Assembly: GCA_003427395.1 (NCBI GenBank)
Contig: BFEA01001079.1
Location: forward strand, 71,453 to 104,103
Direction: 5' to 3'
From: Chara braunii
Taxonomy: Eukaryota; Streptophyta; Charophyceae; Charales; Characeae
DNA length: 32,651 nt
Made by a program: the position numbers and the translations under genes. Positions 9,063-19,413 of the stretch are shown here, piece by piece (the first letter of the stretch is position 1; each line of letters starts with the position of its first letter). Below the pieces are notes generated by a model. The model was given only the letters and a program-made list of their open reading frames with translations. It did not search any database and had not been told where the DNA came from.

Positions 9063-9076
9063 GGGCTCCGATACCA
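9063..9076 (-). promoter_or_regulatory. Primer-binding site for initiator tRNA-Met
   Basis: The minus strand reads TGGTATCGGAGCCC. The plant tRNA-iMet complement is TGGTATCAGAGCC, so there is one mismatch in 13. It fixes the inner edge of the 5' LTR at about 9077 and shows that the LTR is about 2.3 kb, not only the ~1 kb block shared with the window start. The leader from here to the gag ATG (9062-8923) holds nothing else recognisable. Confidence 0.8.
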
Positions 9077-10341
9077 ACCTCACGCCCTGCGCGACTTCCT
9101 GATCGGAGTGGAGTGTGGGCCTGGAAGTGCGAAAAGGGGTGTGACAAGGATTTTTGAGGAAAGTGGGGAAGTCTTAAGAGCATGAATGCAATTAGGCGAG
9201 TCAGGGGTGTGCGCGCAAGGGGCTCACGGTCCGATGGGGCCGGGGCACTGTGGACCACGGGTTACGGGAAAATTCCTCCGTGGTGGAGGTGGTCCCGGAA
9301 AGTAAGGCCGTCGGGGGTCGCCACGTGGCGCAGGCCGCCGCGTATTTGGGTTGGGCCTTCGGAATTCCGGAGTGCTCGGCGCGCCGCTGTGTCGGCAGTT
9401 CACGCAAAACGTATTCGGCCAATAGGGGGCTATGGCCGACCACGGAACGACACTGAGTTGATGATACGGGAGAAGGAGGCGGAAAGGAGGGAAACTGGTG
9501 GTGATCTCAACGAATCCTGGGTGGGTGAAGTAGTAGGTGTGGTCGGGGGAAGGGAAATTGGAGCACCGAGGGTCGCTAGTGGTGGCACAGTGGAATTCCC
9601 GCGGACATAGCCGATTCTCCGTGTGACAGGGGTATCAAATCCTTATGAGCTCCTTTATTATAGGGGTGAAATAGTCCGGGTCATAGGATGAGTCTGAGCC
9701 CCAAGATCGCGTCATGGTGTCATCGTTGGTGGATAGTGCGGGTCGGGATATCGTCACCGCGCATGAGCAAGTGTCGGATGGACGAACTTAGTTGTGCCTC
9801 GGTGTGCCCGTGCGGGATGGTGGTTCCGCCGCGAGTCCTGTCTGGGCGGGCGAATCGACGCACGGGAATGCGTGTAAGGGCGCGACTCGGATCGCGTTTA
9901 CACGTGTTCTCGCGCGACGTTCACGGGACCAGATTTCGGATCGTCGATTATGCAAGATGCAATCATAACACAATCCCCCTAATGAGATAAGCAGATTGAG
10001 AACAAACCCACTATCGGGACCAGATCCCTATCCCATCTACAGTGACATCAGGCGCAGGCAAAGGTTCGACACAGACATAACACAAGGACAGGGATTCTCA
10101 GCGAAAAGATAGACAAGCAGTCCCCTCATCCGTACATTTGACAATCATACACATAATGCAAGCAAAAACGGACATCGCGAAGACAAAGGTGAGCAAAAAT
10201 CCAAGCCCAGATTTCAGAAAGCCGAAACGAAAATAAGAACGGGCAAACCACCCGGAGCCGCAATCAAAATGTATGTACATAGGTGGAGAGGGGGAAGAGA
10301 CAAAGAAACAGCAAATCCGCGTCCATCGACCTCAACTCTCT

Positions 10342-10532
10342 TCTCCTCTCTCTCTCTCTCTCTCCGATGCGGACAGTCCGTCGTCACGCACCAACCCACG
10401 AAGTTGTCACCCCGCTTAGTCCTCCCGCACCCGTCGNTCTCCTCTCTCTCTCTCTCTCTCCGATGCGGACAGTCCGTCGTCACGCACCAACCCACGAAGT
10501 TGTCACCCCGCTTAGTCCTCCCGCACCCGTCG
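10342..10532. other. Assembly join: exact 95-bp duplication around one N
   Basis: Bases 10,342-10,436 and 10,438-10,532 are identical and separated by a single N at 10,437. Bases 1-95 of the window are the same 95 bases. The LTR copies first differ at the next base (96 is A, 10,533 is G). This is the pattern of de Bruijn contigs overlapping by K-1 at a repeat branch. The duplication should be read as one copy. Confidence 0.9.
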
Positions 10533-10717
10533 GACTCGCCTGTGCCCACAGTCCATCGTGGCCCACGTCAATCCCGCGTGTTCGGCACCAGCCCGTCGGG
10601 TCGCCCAACTCCTGCTCTACTCACCTCTTACTTCGCTCGTGTGCCGACCCTTCCTGATCGCGCAACCCCGAGCTTCCAACAATGGGTTAAGAGAGCTGAC
10701 TAATCGCGAAGCCGAAA

Positions 10718-10724
10718 TTTATAG
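10718..10724 (-). promoter_or_regulatory. Candidate TATA box of 5' LTR
   Basis: The minus strand reads CTATAAA, matching the equivalent site in the other LTR (281-287). In this LTR it would drive the genomic RNA of the element through the (GA)n run into gag. Confidence 0.4.
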
Positions 10725-11496
10725 CGTGCATGCATGCGCGAAGAACACGGAGTTACCAAGACTCAGAGTGAATATTAGAGAGGGAACGCCTGCATTCTGC
10801 ATGATCGGGCGCGGCGTGGGGGACATAACCCTTCTCCACCCATCGATCCAAGCATGCAAGCCGCGACTTAGAAAATTTCAGCAAAAGAAGGAAAGGGAGG
10901 CCGGGAGAGACGAAGTGCAAGAAGAGAGATACAGTTACAATGGTGCCCGCCCAAAATTACAGTTACACACGCGATCAAGGGCGCCTACTAATCAGAGTAC
11001 TGTTGCAGCCGCATGAAGAAGCGCGTAAACAAAAAGGCTCTGCACGGCAGGAAAAATCCTAATTACTGAATTCCTAAATTCCTATCTAATGCGAAAAAGG
11101 AAAAAGCACGAATTCTAGAAGAAAAGTCGGAAATTCCGAGAGCCATTGGGGGCTCGACAAAATTCGAAAAAGATTCAAGAGGAAATTTAAAAAGAACGAA
11201 GCAATTTCTCGCGCGATGTTCGCGCCCAAAAAGATCGAAACCGAACCGAAAGAGACGACGTCGACATTTATTAATTGCGCGCGCACGTAGCGTCGGGCCA
11301 AACAACCATCCGACCAATCAATCCACCGGCCGTGCGAAGACACACCCGAAACCGTGCTTGGCCATTCGAAAAAGAAAGGACGAAAACGGATGGAAAAGCG
11401 AGGACACTGATGCAATTTTTCACTGATCCCGATCTCCTATAATTATTCAATCTTCCCAACTTAGGACCCCTCATTGCAACCGCGCAGAAAATCGCG

Positions 11497-11712
11497 TGAG
11501 ATGAGGTCCACAAGGCATTCCAGATCAGTCAGCCTTGTGGATTTCCAGCCTGTCCCTCCGGCTCATTCGCAGAAAGTTGCACCTTTTCCGTGGGTTTTTA
11601 TTCGCAGCCAATACAGGTGCAGCTCCCCACCAGTAGATGGAGCCTTCGACGTAGGGGCCTACTTACCGGGGATGCTCTTATCACCTCGTTAAATAGGTTT
11701 TCCCACATGCGA

Positions 11713-11746
<34 letters not shown>

Positions 11747-12077
11747 TTCCCCTTGCTTCCAAACCATACTTGCGCATGTTGTGCGCGCAGTTCCTTACGT
11801 GCCGCGCACGTGCCCAACCGTGTCCCCGTGGTGCACGCCCCGTGCGAAAAACGAACTGAACCCCCCACCCCGAAAACGAACAAAAAAGGCCGAGGGTCGG
11901 AACGGCTCTTTTGAGGCCACCCGCCAAAATTCATACGAGGACCAAAAGAAAAAAAAATAGGTCCACGGGGGTGTATCGAAAAGATGACGTAGGCTGGTAG
12001 GGGTAAACTGAAAATTAATTGGACCCTTTGAAAGTTGGCACGTACGGGGTATTTTGAAAAGTTGGAACGGTACCCGG
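11497..12077. other. Gene-free junction with hairpin and A28 tract
   Basis: No coding region is seen. TCCACAAGGC (11,507-11,516) and GCCTTGTGGA (11,532-11,541) form a perfect 10-bp hairpin with a 15-base loop directly beside the truncated LTR. A run of 28 A (11,718-11,745) is framed by GAAGTTT and AAACTTC. The rest is GC-rich and featureless. Confidence 0.6.
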
Positions 12078-12890
12078 TGTCGACGCGAATACCCTTACAA
12101 GGGTATCCACCCTGTTTTATACAAGTGGCAGAAAGTGGTTTTCGGTTTAAAGAGAAGTATGCTGCGCTAGGCGCGGCTGTGTCTGTGATTACGTTGACTG
12201 GATGGTTGACTTGAGTAAAGAGTGCGTGGGCGCGCAGGTTTAAGGCGCGCGTGATTTATCCCCTGATGTTGATTACGAGACCGGCGCGGGCGCCGGTCTT
12301 TATCCTTAAGTTTTTATTTTTGGTTACTCTTGATTAAACTAGGATCTAGGGGATACTTTCTCTCGATGGCTATGTTTGCCCGAGTCAAGCGCGCGTGCGG
12401 AGAACGACCCCGACGACGGCATCGGCAACGACGACGCGATTTCGTGCGGTGAGCGGGATGTCATAGGATGGCGCGCGGGGCAATTATGGCATGGTATAAG
12501 CAAGCCGGCGCGGGCACTGGGAGCCGCGCAACCGGTTTTGTTGGCCTAAAGCGCCGCGCCGCACTGCCTTGTAAGGTACTCTGCGGGCGTTGATCTCAGG
12601 CTTGGGCTTAGCCCTATAGGTCACGACACTAGGTTGATAATACAGAGGTTCAGGTATCGAGAACAAGCGGTGACGGCGCGGGAGTATCAGGGTAAATAAA
12701 AGGCCGGCGGGGCTATTCTCCTTAGTTTTGCCACCAGCGGCGTCGGGACAGTGGTAGCATTCTCTGCCTCCCCGTTGACACGTTTCGACGATTAAAAATT
12801 CTAAAAAGTTTATTTATTTATCATCCTATTATTTTACTTTATTTTTGTTCAGACGCCCCGTTGATTTGGGCACAATGCCAGGCTTAGCAG
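12078..12890 (+). repeat. Direct repeat, copy 1
   Basis: It starts TGTCGACGCG and matches the block starting at 31,114 in the same orientation: the TACCCTTACAAGGGTA hairpin core, then GTGGCAGAAA, then GTGGGCGCGCAG, then a GCCGGGCTTA-like motif near the end. Similarity is interrupted and clearly diverged. The 8-bp stem ATACCCTT/AAGGGTAT (12,089-12,106) is intact. TG-initiated direct repeats suggest LTRs, but the 19-kb interior contains no retroelement genes. The downstream end runs into rRNA-like sequence, so a ribosomal-spacer origin is an alternative. Confidence 0.55.
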
Positions 12891-12967
12891 CCGCAACGGG
12901 GGTCGAGAACCTCGAGGGCACGAACCGTTCGGATTTCCGCATGGTCGGGATGCCGGTGAGGGTCCTT

Positions 12968-13545
12968 GGTCCCTCTGTTTTAAAACCCGGACCAAGGAGT
13001 TCAACATGCATGCGAGCCGGCGGGTGACTAGCCCACGAACCGGAAGGGATTCGAGCAGTGGGACCTTTTGTCGGGGCGCCGTCCGTTCCCCGCAGCCGCG
13101 GCGGAGGGGCAGGGTAAGAGAATGTCGGCAGTTTTTTTTTTTTCTTTCTCCGCGTCGGCTTTCAAAGATCTCATCTAAATAACTGCTACTACCTCCCGGA
13201 TCTGTGCCGGGCCGTCTCACCCAAGCTCATGCTCGGGCAAATGGCAGACCCGGCCCTGCGGCCTGCTATAAGAAGGGGGAAGGGCAGGGCTCACAGTGGG
13301 GTGCAGTCCCCCACGTAGCATCCGCTGAAGAGAGGTTTGAGTGTGAGCATACCCCTTGGGACCCGCTAGAGATGAACTATGCCAGGGCGGAGTAGGCTCG
13401 GACACTATAGTGGGAGTGGTACAGACAGGCGGATCGTCCGTAGGAGTTTGGGTACAGGGGCAAAAGACTAATCGAACCGTCCAGTAGGTGGTTCCCTCTG
13501 AAGTTCGCTCAGAGGTAGTCGGAGGCGGTAGTCGGGTTCGGCTGA
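12968..13545 (+). pseudogene. Degenerate large-subunit (25S/28S) rRNA-like remnant
   Basis: Two blocks match conserved LSU rRNA in the right order. The first (about 12,975-13,050) contains CGGACCAAGGAGT then CATGCATGCGAG. The second (about 13,330-13,540) contains TTTGAGTGTGAGCAT, TGGGACCCG, GATGAACTATGCC, AAAAGACTAATCGAACC and GGTGGTTCCCTC followed by GAAGTT. Between them is about 280 bases of unrelated or expanded sequence. Changes fall inside near-universal stretches (for example GGGGCAAAAGAC for GGGGCGAAAGAC), so this is a pseudogene or rRNA-derived repeat. The matches were recognised by eye. Confidence 0.7.
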
Positions 13546-16340
13546 CCGACGTTGCCTGAGTGTGGTGAGCCGCGAGTTCGCCAGACTGCGCCAAGCGGGG
13601 AGACAAAAGAACCAGGTCGGGTTCCTGCGCTGGGTGCACGCAGCGAGGGAAGGAGGGCGTCAGGCAGCTGGGCAGCGCAGCGCAGGATGGCCGATGGTCG
13701 GTGTGGAAGGGAGCAGCAGGCCGCGTGCAGGTAGCCCCGTCGACCGCCGGGCACTGCTGCGCAATAAGGTGTTGTTGGAGAGAGCGACGGGCGGCAGTAT
13801 GTAGAAACGGGCGGACCACTGCGGGGTGACTGTCGGGCGGGGGCTAAGGCAGGCAAAAGAGCAAAGGCGGGGTGGCAAAGATGTGTAGAACGAACCCGGA
13901 CAGGGGTCGTGCCAGGTGCATTCGGAGGTAGTGAAGCGACGGGTACCAAGGCGGAGAGAGAAGCGGATAGCGAATGCAGCAAGGCGGACAGGTAGTGAGC
14001 AGGGGAGCAACGACGAGGGCCATTGCGCTGAGGCGCTGGCGGTCCGAGTGAAGAAGTTGGGAAGGCAACGGGCGGAATAAAGGCAGTAAAAGTAAGCAGG
14101 AGGGAAATGAACCTGGCTCGTTTTAACGCAAGGTTCATTCGGAGGATACGAAGGTGATGGAGTGTTGAGTCGGACGCAGTAAAGAGACCATAACTCGGCC
14201 GATCCTTATCGGAATCGGGCAGGAAAAGAGTCGTTTTGGGAAGTTTAATGCCGGACGACTTCAGAAATGAGGTTAGCTTTGGAGTTAGTAGTGTAGGAAC
14301 GGAGGTAGAAGCGAAAGAGGTTGCGCCGGCTATGGAGGGAGCAAGCAAAGAGAAAGGTGGGAACGAAGAATCAAGATCTCACTCGATTCATTATGGAATC
14401 GAGTGAGTTAGAGTGTTAGTTGGGGGGTTTTGATGGGGCGAGTTCATCGCTGTAGTCAGAACGAAAAGAAAGTTAGTATGGAAGAAGGTACTAGGAATAT
14501 GTCGTGCGCGGGAGTTTGCGGAGGGGGATATGGCCATGTGGAAGAAACGAAGGTCTTGCTCGTTTCCTAATGAAAACGAGCGAGAGAGGAGTTGATCTGG
14601 AGGTTTTGAAGGACTGCGAACTCGATTGTGAGGTTAGATTGAGCGCTAGATTAGTGGGAAAGAAAGTTGTAAAGAGGGAGTGAATCTGGCTGGGTCAGTG
14701 GGCTAGGTACATCCGCTATTAGAGGTAGTGAGAGGGTAGGCGGGGCGCAGCAGAGAAGGAGTGGCGAGCGAACGAACGTGCCGGCCTGCGTCGGATGTTG
14801 TCGGATTAGTATGACGAAGAGAGGTAAATGGAGAAGCAGGGGCTGAACCCGGGCGGCGCTATGTGCCAGGTGCATTCGGAGCGGGAGTGAGGAGGAGGGA
14901 GAGAAAGAAAGCACTTACCTCCCTCGTTTCTGACTGAATTTGAGCGAGGGAAAGCTCATTTCAGAGGCTTTCGGTATGGGCTAGCTCGATTCAGGGGTAA
15001 GTTTGGAGAGAATAGAGTAGTTTAGTTGGCATAGAAGAAGAGTCTACGCTGGGAGGTAAAATTTAAAGAATGGCAATGTACCTTCCCGCATTTTTGGGAA
15101 AGATGCATTCTGATTTTGGTCGATGGAAGTAGCGTGCGGCGAGCTGAGTTCGGGGACTTACCTGTTGGCAGGTGTGTCTTGCTCGACGGCCTGACGAAAG
15201 CGGTCTCCCTTGATGGAAGTTGTGGTCGCCCTCTCGACTCTGTGGTTCTCTGTCGTACCAAGACCCGAAGTTGAGCTCGTAGCAAAGGCCATCAGCTTCT
15301 GCAGTATCGGGCTACTTATTCTGTGAGCGTCGACGAAGTGGTCGCTACAGTCGGGTTATGGCGCTCGTTGTGTATGTGTGTGTGAGAGGGAGGAAAGAGG
15401 GGGAGATCAAGCCTACCTGTCTGTCTGGGGATGCACCCGTGGGAAGGGACTGCAGGCTCTACCAAACGGAAGAGAATCCAGCGCAGTATAATAGAAGACT
15501 CATTCCCATCTGGCAGGCCGGGTTTGCAGCAGGGGAGATCTTCCCAGGACCTACGAACTTACCTGTTAGCCAATGAACTGCCTACTCCGACGATCCAGGC
15601 AGCAGGGGGGGCAGGGAGACTTACCGGCTGGTGGTACGGTGCTCATTCTGCAGCTCGGAGTGACCAGAAACAGGCTGCAGTTGCCGGCTACGTACTACGG
15701 TTGGCTTCCGCTGTTTTTTTACTATACATGGCTGCGGCGGCTACTGTTGACCGCCACAGGGAATTGCTACTGTGGACTGGGTTCGGGCGGCTACAGTTGA
15801 CCCCGCTGTGGGCTACTGTTGTTGCATCGATGGAATGTGTGTGGACTGCTGTTGCAGATGACTACTGTTGTGCTATTGACCGTCGCTGAGTATTGCGGCT
15901 GCGGCTATGGACTATTACAGGCTGCTGTGCGGCCGTGATTGGGCTGAGGAGAGGTGTTGCGATTTGGGGAGGTGGTAAGGCTGGACAAGTAGGGGGTTAG
16001 TGCTGCGATTTAGGCGGCTGTCAGAGAGTTGATTTCAGCAGTTTAGCTTCAGGGAATTGACCGAGCTGACACACTTGGCTGCCATTGCGGGGCCCTCGGG
16101 CGCATGAAGATAACAAGGCCCTCTCCCGCGAGTCTGAGTGCACCTCTCCTGTATCTGAGAGACTGAATGCCTCTTCTTCTACCTTTCTAACTCTCAGTCT
16201 AGTCCTTGGTTACGAGAGGAAAGCATCAGGCGGGATTGCAACCCGTAGGTCCGCGTCAAGACTCTGTGGGGAGTCCACCCACCGATTGCGGGAACTCTGC
16301 CGGAACCTAGACGAGGTTCTGGAGGCAGGGAACCTTTAGG
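13546..16340. other. Gene-free hairpin-rich region with repeated motifs
   Basis: No convincing ORF is present; long frames here are by-products of composition. There are serial hairpins: GAACCT/AGGTTC (14,109-14,136), CTCACTCGATTC/GAATCGAGTGAG with a 6-base loop (14,378-14,407), TCTTGCTCGTTT/AAACGAGCGAGA with one G-T pair (14,554-14,585), and TCCCTCG/CGAGGGA (14,920-14,951). A motif beginning GAACC(C/T)GG and ending CATTCGGAG recurs at 13,892, 14,109 and 14,845. The phrase ACTTACC precedes small hairpins at 14,913, 15,157, near 15,558 and near 15,619. The stretch 15,660-16,340 shows nothing further identifiable. Confidence 0.55.
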
Positions 16341-16590
16341 TAAATCATCTTTATCTGTATAACCCACTACTACCCATGTTTGCCTATCTCCCTGTAGTAT
16401 GATTGCGGTATGCATGTGTTGTCCCTATAGTTTTTGCTTTCTCTTCAGGATTAACCAGATCAAAAGGAAAAAATATGTGCGAGTGAAGCTTAAGTTTCAT
16501 CTTTGTTTTGACTGAAAGCAAACTAAGGTATGAATTGGGGGAAGGTGGGAGGAAGGCAGTTTTGCATGCGTTTGGAAGGGTCAACCAAAG
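16341..16590. other. No feature seen
   Basis: AT-richer spacer between the hairpin region and the core-hairpin array. No ORF, repeat or motif was found. Confidence 0.5.
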
Positions 16591-17272
16591 CCTGAGCATT
16601 GTTTCTACTGTGAATGGCTCAGGGCTATGTTTATTTGGTTGTTTTTTTGAAGGACCAGGCATTGTTTCTACTATGAATGACCTGGTTGCTATGTTTATCT
16701 AGTTGTTTTCTGGAGGACCGGGCATTGTTTCTACTGTGAATGACTTGTTTACTCTAGTTAACTCTGAGGGTTTGCCTAATTGAAGGGGTTTAAATTCTTG
16801 CTTATTCTAAGGGAGGATTTTTTGTCTAAGGCTAAACATTGTTTCCATGGTGAATGGTCTAGCCTGGAAACCGCGCACATAAATTAAACTGAGTATAAAG
16901 GAAAATACTTTATGTATATTTGCATGTGAACTGACAGTTTGACATTGTTTCTACTGTGAATGGTCCAGCGTTAAGCCATATCATTAAGAAGAGAAAAGAG
17001 AAAATACAAAATATAAATGAAAATAGTTTTGGCAAAACGAACATTATTTCTACTGTGAATGGTTCAGTCCCCTGCCCATATTTGCTTTTTCTTTTGAAAA
17101 CAAAGTCAGAGAAATACTAAACTTTGGATATTAAACAGCTCAGGGTGACTAGGCATTGTTTCCATGGCGAATGACCTAGTCACCTGCCCAAAAGAAGAGA
17201 GAAGTAGTTGTGCAACCTGCTCGTGTATATTGTAAAGACAAGATGAACATTGTTTCCATGGCGAATGGTCCA
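16591..17272 (+). repeat. Array of ~8 hairpin units with conserved core
   Basis: The core ATTGTTTCTACTGTGAATG, or its variant with CCATGG in the middle, occurs about eight times at irregular 60-120-base spacing. The flanking arms differ between copies but pair with each other: CCTGAGC/GCTCAGG (16,591-16,623), ACCAGG/CCTGGT (16,654-16,686), GGCTA/TAGCC (16,830-16,864), and a 12-bp stem with one bulge ending GTGACTAGG/CCTAGTCAC (17,141-17,186). Copies near 16,725, 16,945, 17,040 and 17,250 have weak or eroded arms. It is not a CRISPR array: spacing and arms vary and the context is eukaryotic. Confidence 0.75.
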
Positions 17273-17339
17273 GCTCTATGTCTTATGTAAGATGGGCATA
17301 AGGATTTCAGAACTTGAAGATTCATGAACTATTTATATG

Positions 17340-19390
17340 GAATGAACTTGAGATGGTGAGAGTACTTACCTTTGTGGTTTGGCTTTCATGCAACTGAGTG
17401 AGGTCACTACTTAGCCTGAGTTTCAGGTTGATAGGTAGTTGCTTTAGTTGCTCGCCACATGCTAGAGCCATAGGAGTCAGTATCAATTCCTGCATTTTCT
17501 GAAATATTTTTTTTTACTTAGGTCAATTCCTGCATTTTCTGAAATTATTTTTTTTACTTGGGCCAATTCCTGCATTTTCTGAGATATTTTATTATACTTG
17601 GCTTTGTATAAATCTTGGCAAGCTACTTTTCCTACGGGAAGCGCTGCCGAAATTTCTACAGATCCAAGAAGTTAGTCAACTTTTGACTTGTTAGAGTTCA
17701 ACTTGTCTTTTTCATATATCTGGCTTAGTTAAAATCTGGGAAGTCTCCTTTTCTAAAGGGAGTGCTGCCCAAATTTTTGCTAATTCAGGGAGTTAGACAA
17801 AATTAAACTTTTGGGGAAGCCAAAGTTACTTTCAAAATCTGAACTTAACCTTGTATAAATTTTGGAATAGCACTTTTCTAGAGAGAGTGTTGCCGAAATT
17901 TCTACAAAATTAAGGAGTAAGTTAAATTCAGTCTAAAAGTTGAGCTTGAACTGTTGTTCGAGTTCATATCTGACTTAGTATAAATCTGCGAAGTCTCCCT
18001 TTCTAAAGGGAGTGCTGCCAAAATTTCTACTAATTCAGAGAGTTAGACATAATTTGACTTTCCAGAGTTAGAGATTATTTCTGCTTTTATATCTTACTTA
18101 GTATAAATCTGGGAAGTCTCCATTTCTAAAGGGAGTAATGCCCAAATTTCTACTAATTCAGAGAGTTGGACAGAATTTGACTTTCCAGAGTTAGAGATTA
18201 TTTCTGCTTTTATATCTGACTTAGTATAAATCAGGGAAGTCTCCCTTTCTAAAGGGAGTGTTCCCCAAATTTCTACCAATTCAGAGAGTTAGACAGAATT
18301 TGACTTTCCAGAGTTAGAAATTATTTCTGCTTTAATATCTGACTTAGTATAAATCAAAGAAGTCTTCCTTTCTAAAGGGAGTGCTGCCCAAATTTCTACT
18401 AATTCAGGGAGTTGGACAAAGTTTGACTTTCCAGAGTTGGAGATTATTTATGCTTTTATATCTGACTTAGTATAAATCTGGGAAGTCTCCCTTTCTAAAG
18501 GGAGTGATGCCCAAATTTTTACTAATTCAAGGAGTTAAACAAAGTTTGACTTTCCAGGAGTTAGAGATTATTTCTGCTCCTATATCTGGACTTATATAAA
18601 TTCTGAGAAGACACTTTTCCTCAGGAAGCGCTGCCGAAATTTTCTTAGTTTAGAGGAGATAGACTATAATTTGACAGGTGGCGATTCAGGCGATCTGCCC
18701 AGAATAGGGGAGATTCTGCAGTTGGTCTACATTTGGCTTAAGCACTGATTTAAAAGTAGACTTAGGTTTAGCTTATAAGGAGATTTTGAGGGAGGATGTG
18801 TTATGGAGTTGTATTCTCCATACACTTATGATCTTAGCTTGGGGATTGGTCTGCCGTGTGTTACAGGTCCTTTTGATCATTTGATCCAAGTTCAGGGCTA
18901 GATCCAGCTTGATCCCTTGAGGATCACTTTCTGTTATCACTGATAACAGGTCGGTTGCCGATTCGTCGGTCTACAACTCAATTTCAACTTTCCCTCCACA
19001 CTCAACCTAAAAGGCTTTAGCCTTGGTGATTTCGTTGTTTTATTAAGGTTTCACTCAGACTTTTATTAAATGGTCATTTAACAAAGGTACTGAGTATTTA
19101 ATTAAGGCTGGTTGGACAGGAGGTTTTGGGCTTGCATGGCTAAAGCGAGGGGTATGAGTGTCGAAGGTGGTTGGGGTTGACTCCGTGTAGTGTGTGGGCT
19201 ATTGATTTGGTTCGTTGATGTGATGACAGGTATGTGTTGTGAATCAGATTCAGGATTTGGTTGCCTACGATCACACATATACGTATTATTGTGAAAGACC
19301 CCAGTGAGACCATGAGAAGTAATCATCACACACTTAACCCTTATATATGTATACATGGGTATACTTGGGATGAATGTTTGCATGGGTTGA
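17340..19390 (+). repeat. Left inverted arm
   Basis: Collinear with the reverse complement of 29,560-31,050. Landmarks are GTGGTTTGGCTTTCATGC near 17,380, CAATTCCTGCATTTTCTG (three times near 17,480-17,580), the 123-bp satellite, and TTAAATGGTCATTTAAC near 19,065. It is longer than the right arm because the satellite has more units. A CTGTTATC/GATAACAG hairpin (18,931-18,949) has a partly conserved partner in the right arm. Confidence 0.75.
17585..18680 (+). repeat. 123-bp tandem satellite, about 9 units
   Basis: Successive CTTAGTATAAAT landmarks lie 123 bases apart four times in a row (17,980, 18,103, 18,226, 18,349, 18,472), with 122-125 in the flanking older units. Each unit has TATAAATCTGGGAAG, CTTTCTAAAGGGAGTG, CCCAAATTTCTAC, a TTAGACA segment and TTTGACTTTCCAG. 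CCTTTCTAAAGG within the unit is nearly palindromic. The middle units are most alike, as expected from recent unequal exchange. An open frame of 61 codons inside is not a gene. Confidence 0.88.
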
Positions 19391-19413
19391 AGAGCCCCCA
19401 TACTAAAGTCCTA

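Larger units (their letters stand above)
1..11496 (-). mobile_element. Degraded Ty3/gypsy LTR retrotransposon
   Basis: The order on the minus strand is LTR, PBS, gag, protease, RT-RNase H, integrase, two extra ORFs, LTR. Integrase downstream of RNase H defines the Ty3/gypsy class. The outer repeats (1-1058 and 10,438-11,496) are direct copies with a mismatch roughly every 15 to 20 bases, so the insertion is old. Gag, the protease-RT linker and the integrase C-terminus carry in-frame stops and frame changes, so this copy cannot be autonomous. The 3' LTR runs off the window and the outer tip of the 5' LTR is missing, so target-site duplications cannot be checked. No chromodomain is seen. Confidence 0.93.
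9077..11496 (-). repeat. 5' LTR, slightly truncated at its outer end
   Basis: It runs from the PBS to the point where similarity to the other LTR stops (11,496 corresponds to 1058). Bases corresponding to 1059-1082, including the TGTGACG tip, are absent. The part 9077-10,341 has no partner because the other LTR leaves the window. Its length is about 2.3 kb once the 96-bp assembly duplication is discounted. The inner terminus next to the PBS reads GGCGTGAGGT on the minus strand and lacks the usual CA. Several open frames inside are non-coding. Confidence 0.8.

Noticed and set aside
9182-9990. Plus-strand ORFs within the 5' LTR (142 and 100 codons)
   Set aside because: They lie in LTR sequence next to the PBS, on the strand opposite to the element, and have no protein-like features.
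10269-11016. ORFs crossing the N at 10,437
   Set aside because: They are made by the duplicated 95-bp contig overlap and CT repeats; positions 26-266 show the same translation in the other LTR.
13217-14348. Long minus-strand ORFs of 200 and 279 codons
   Set aside because: They are Ser/Pro/Leu/Ala low-complexity translations of a purine-rich plus strand, overlap each other and the LSU rRNA-like block, and contain the hairpins. No motif supports a protein.
16591-17272. CRISPR array
   Set aside because: The repeated core is palindromic with variable spacing and different flanking arms, the context is eukaryotic, and there are no cas genes or leader.
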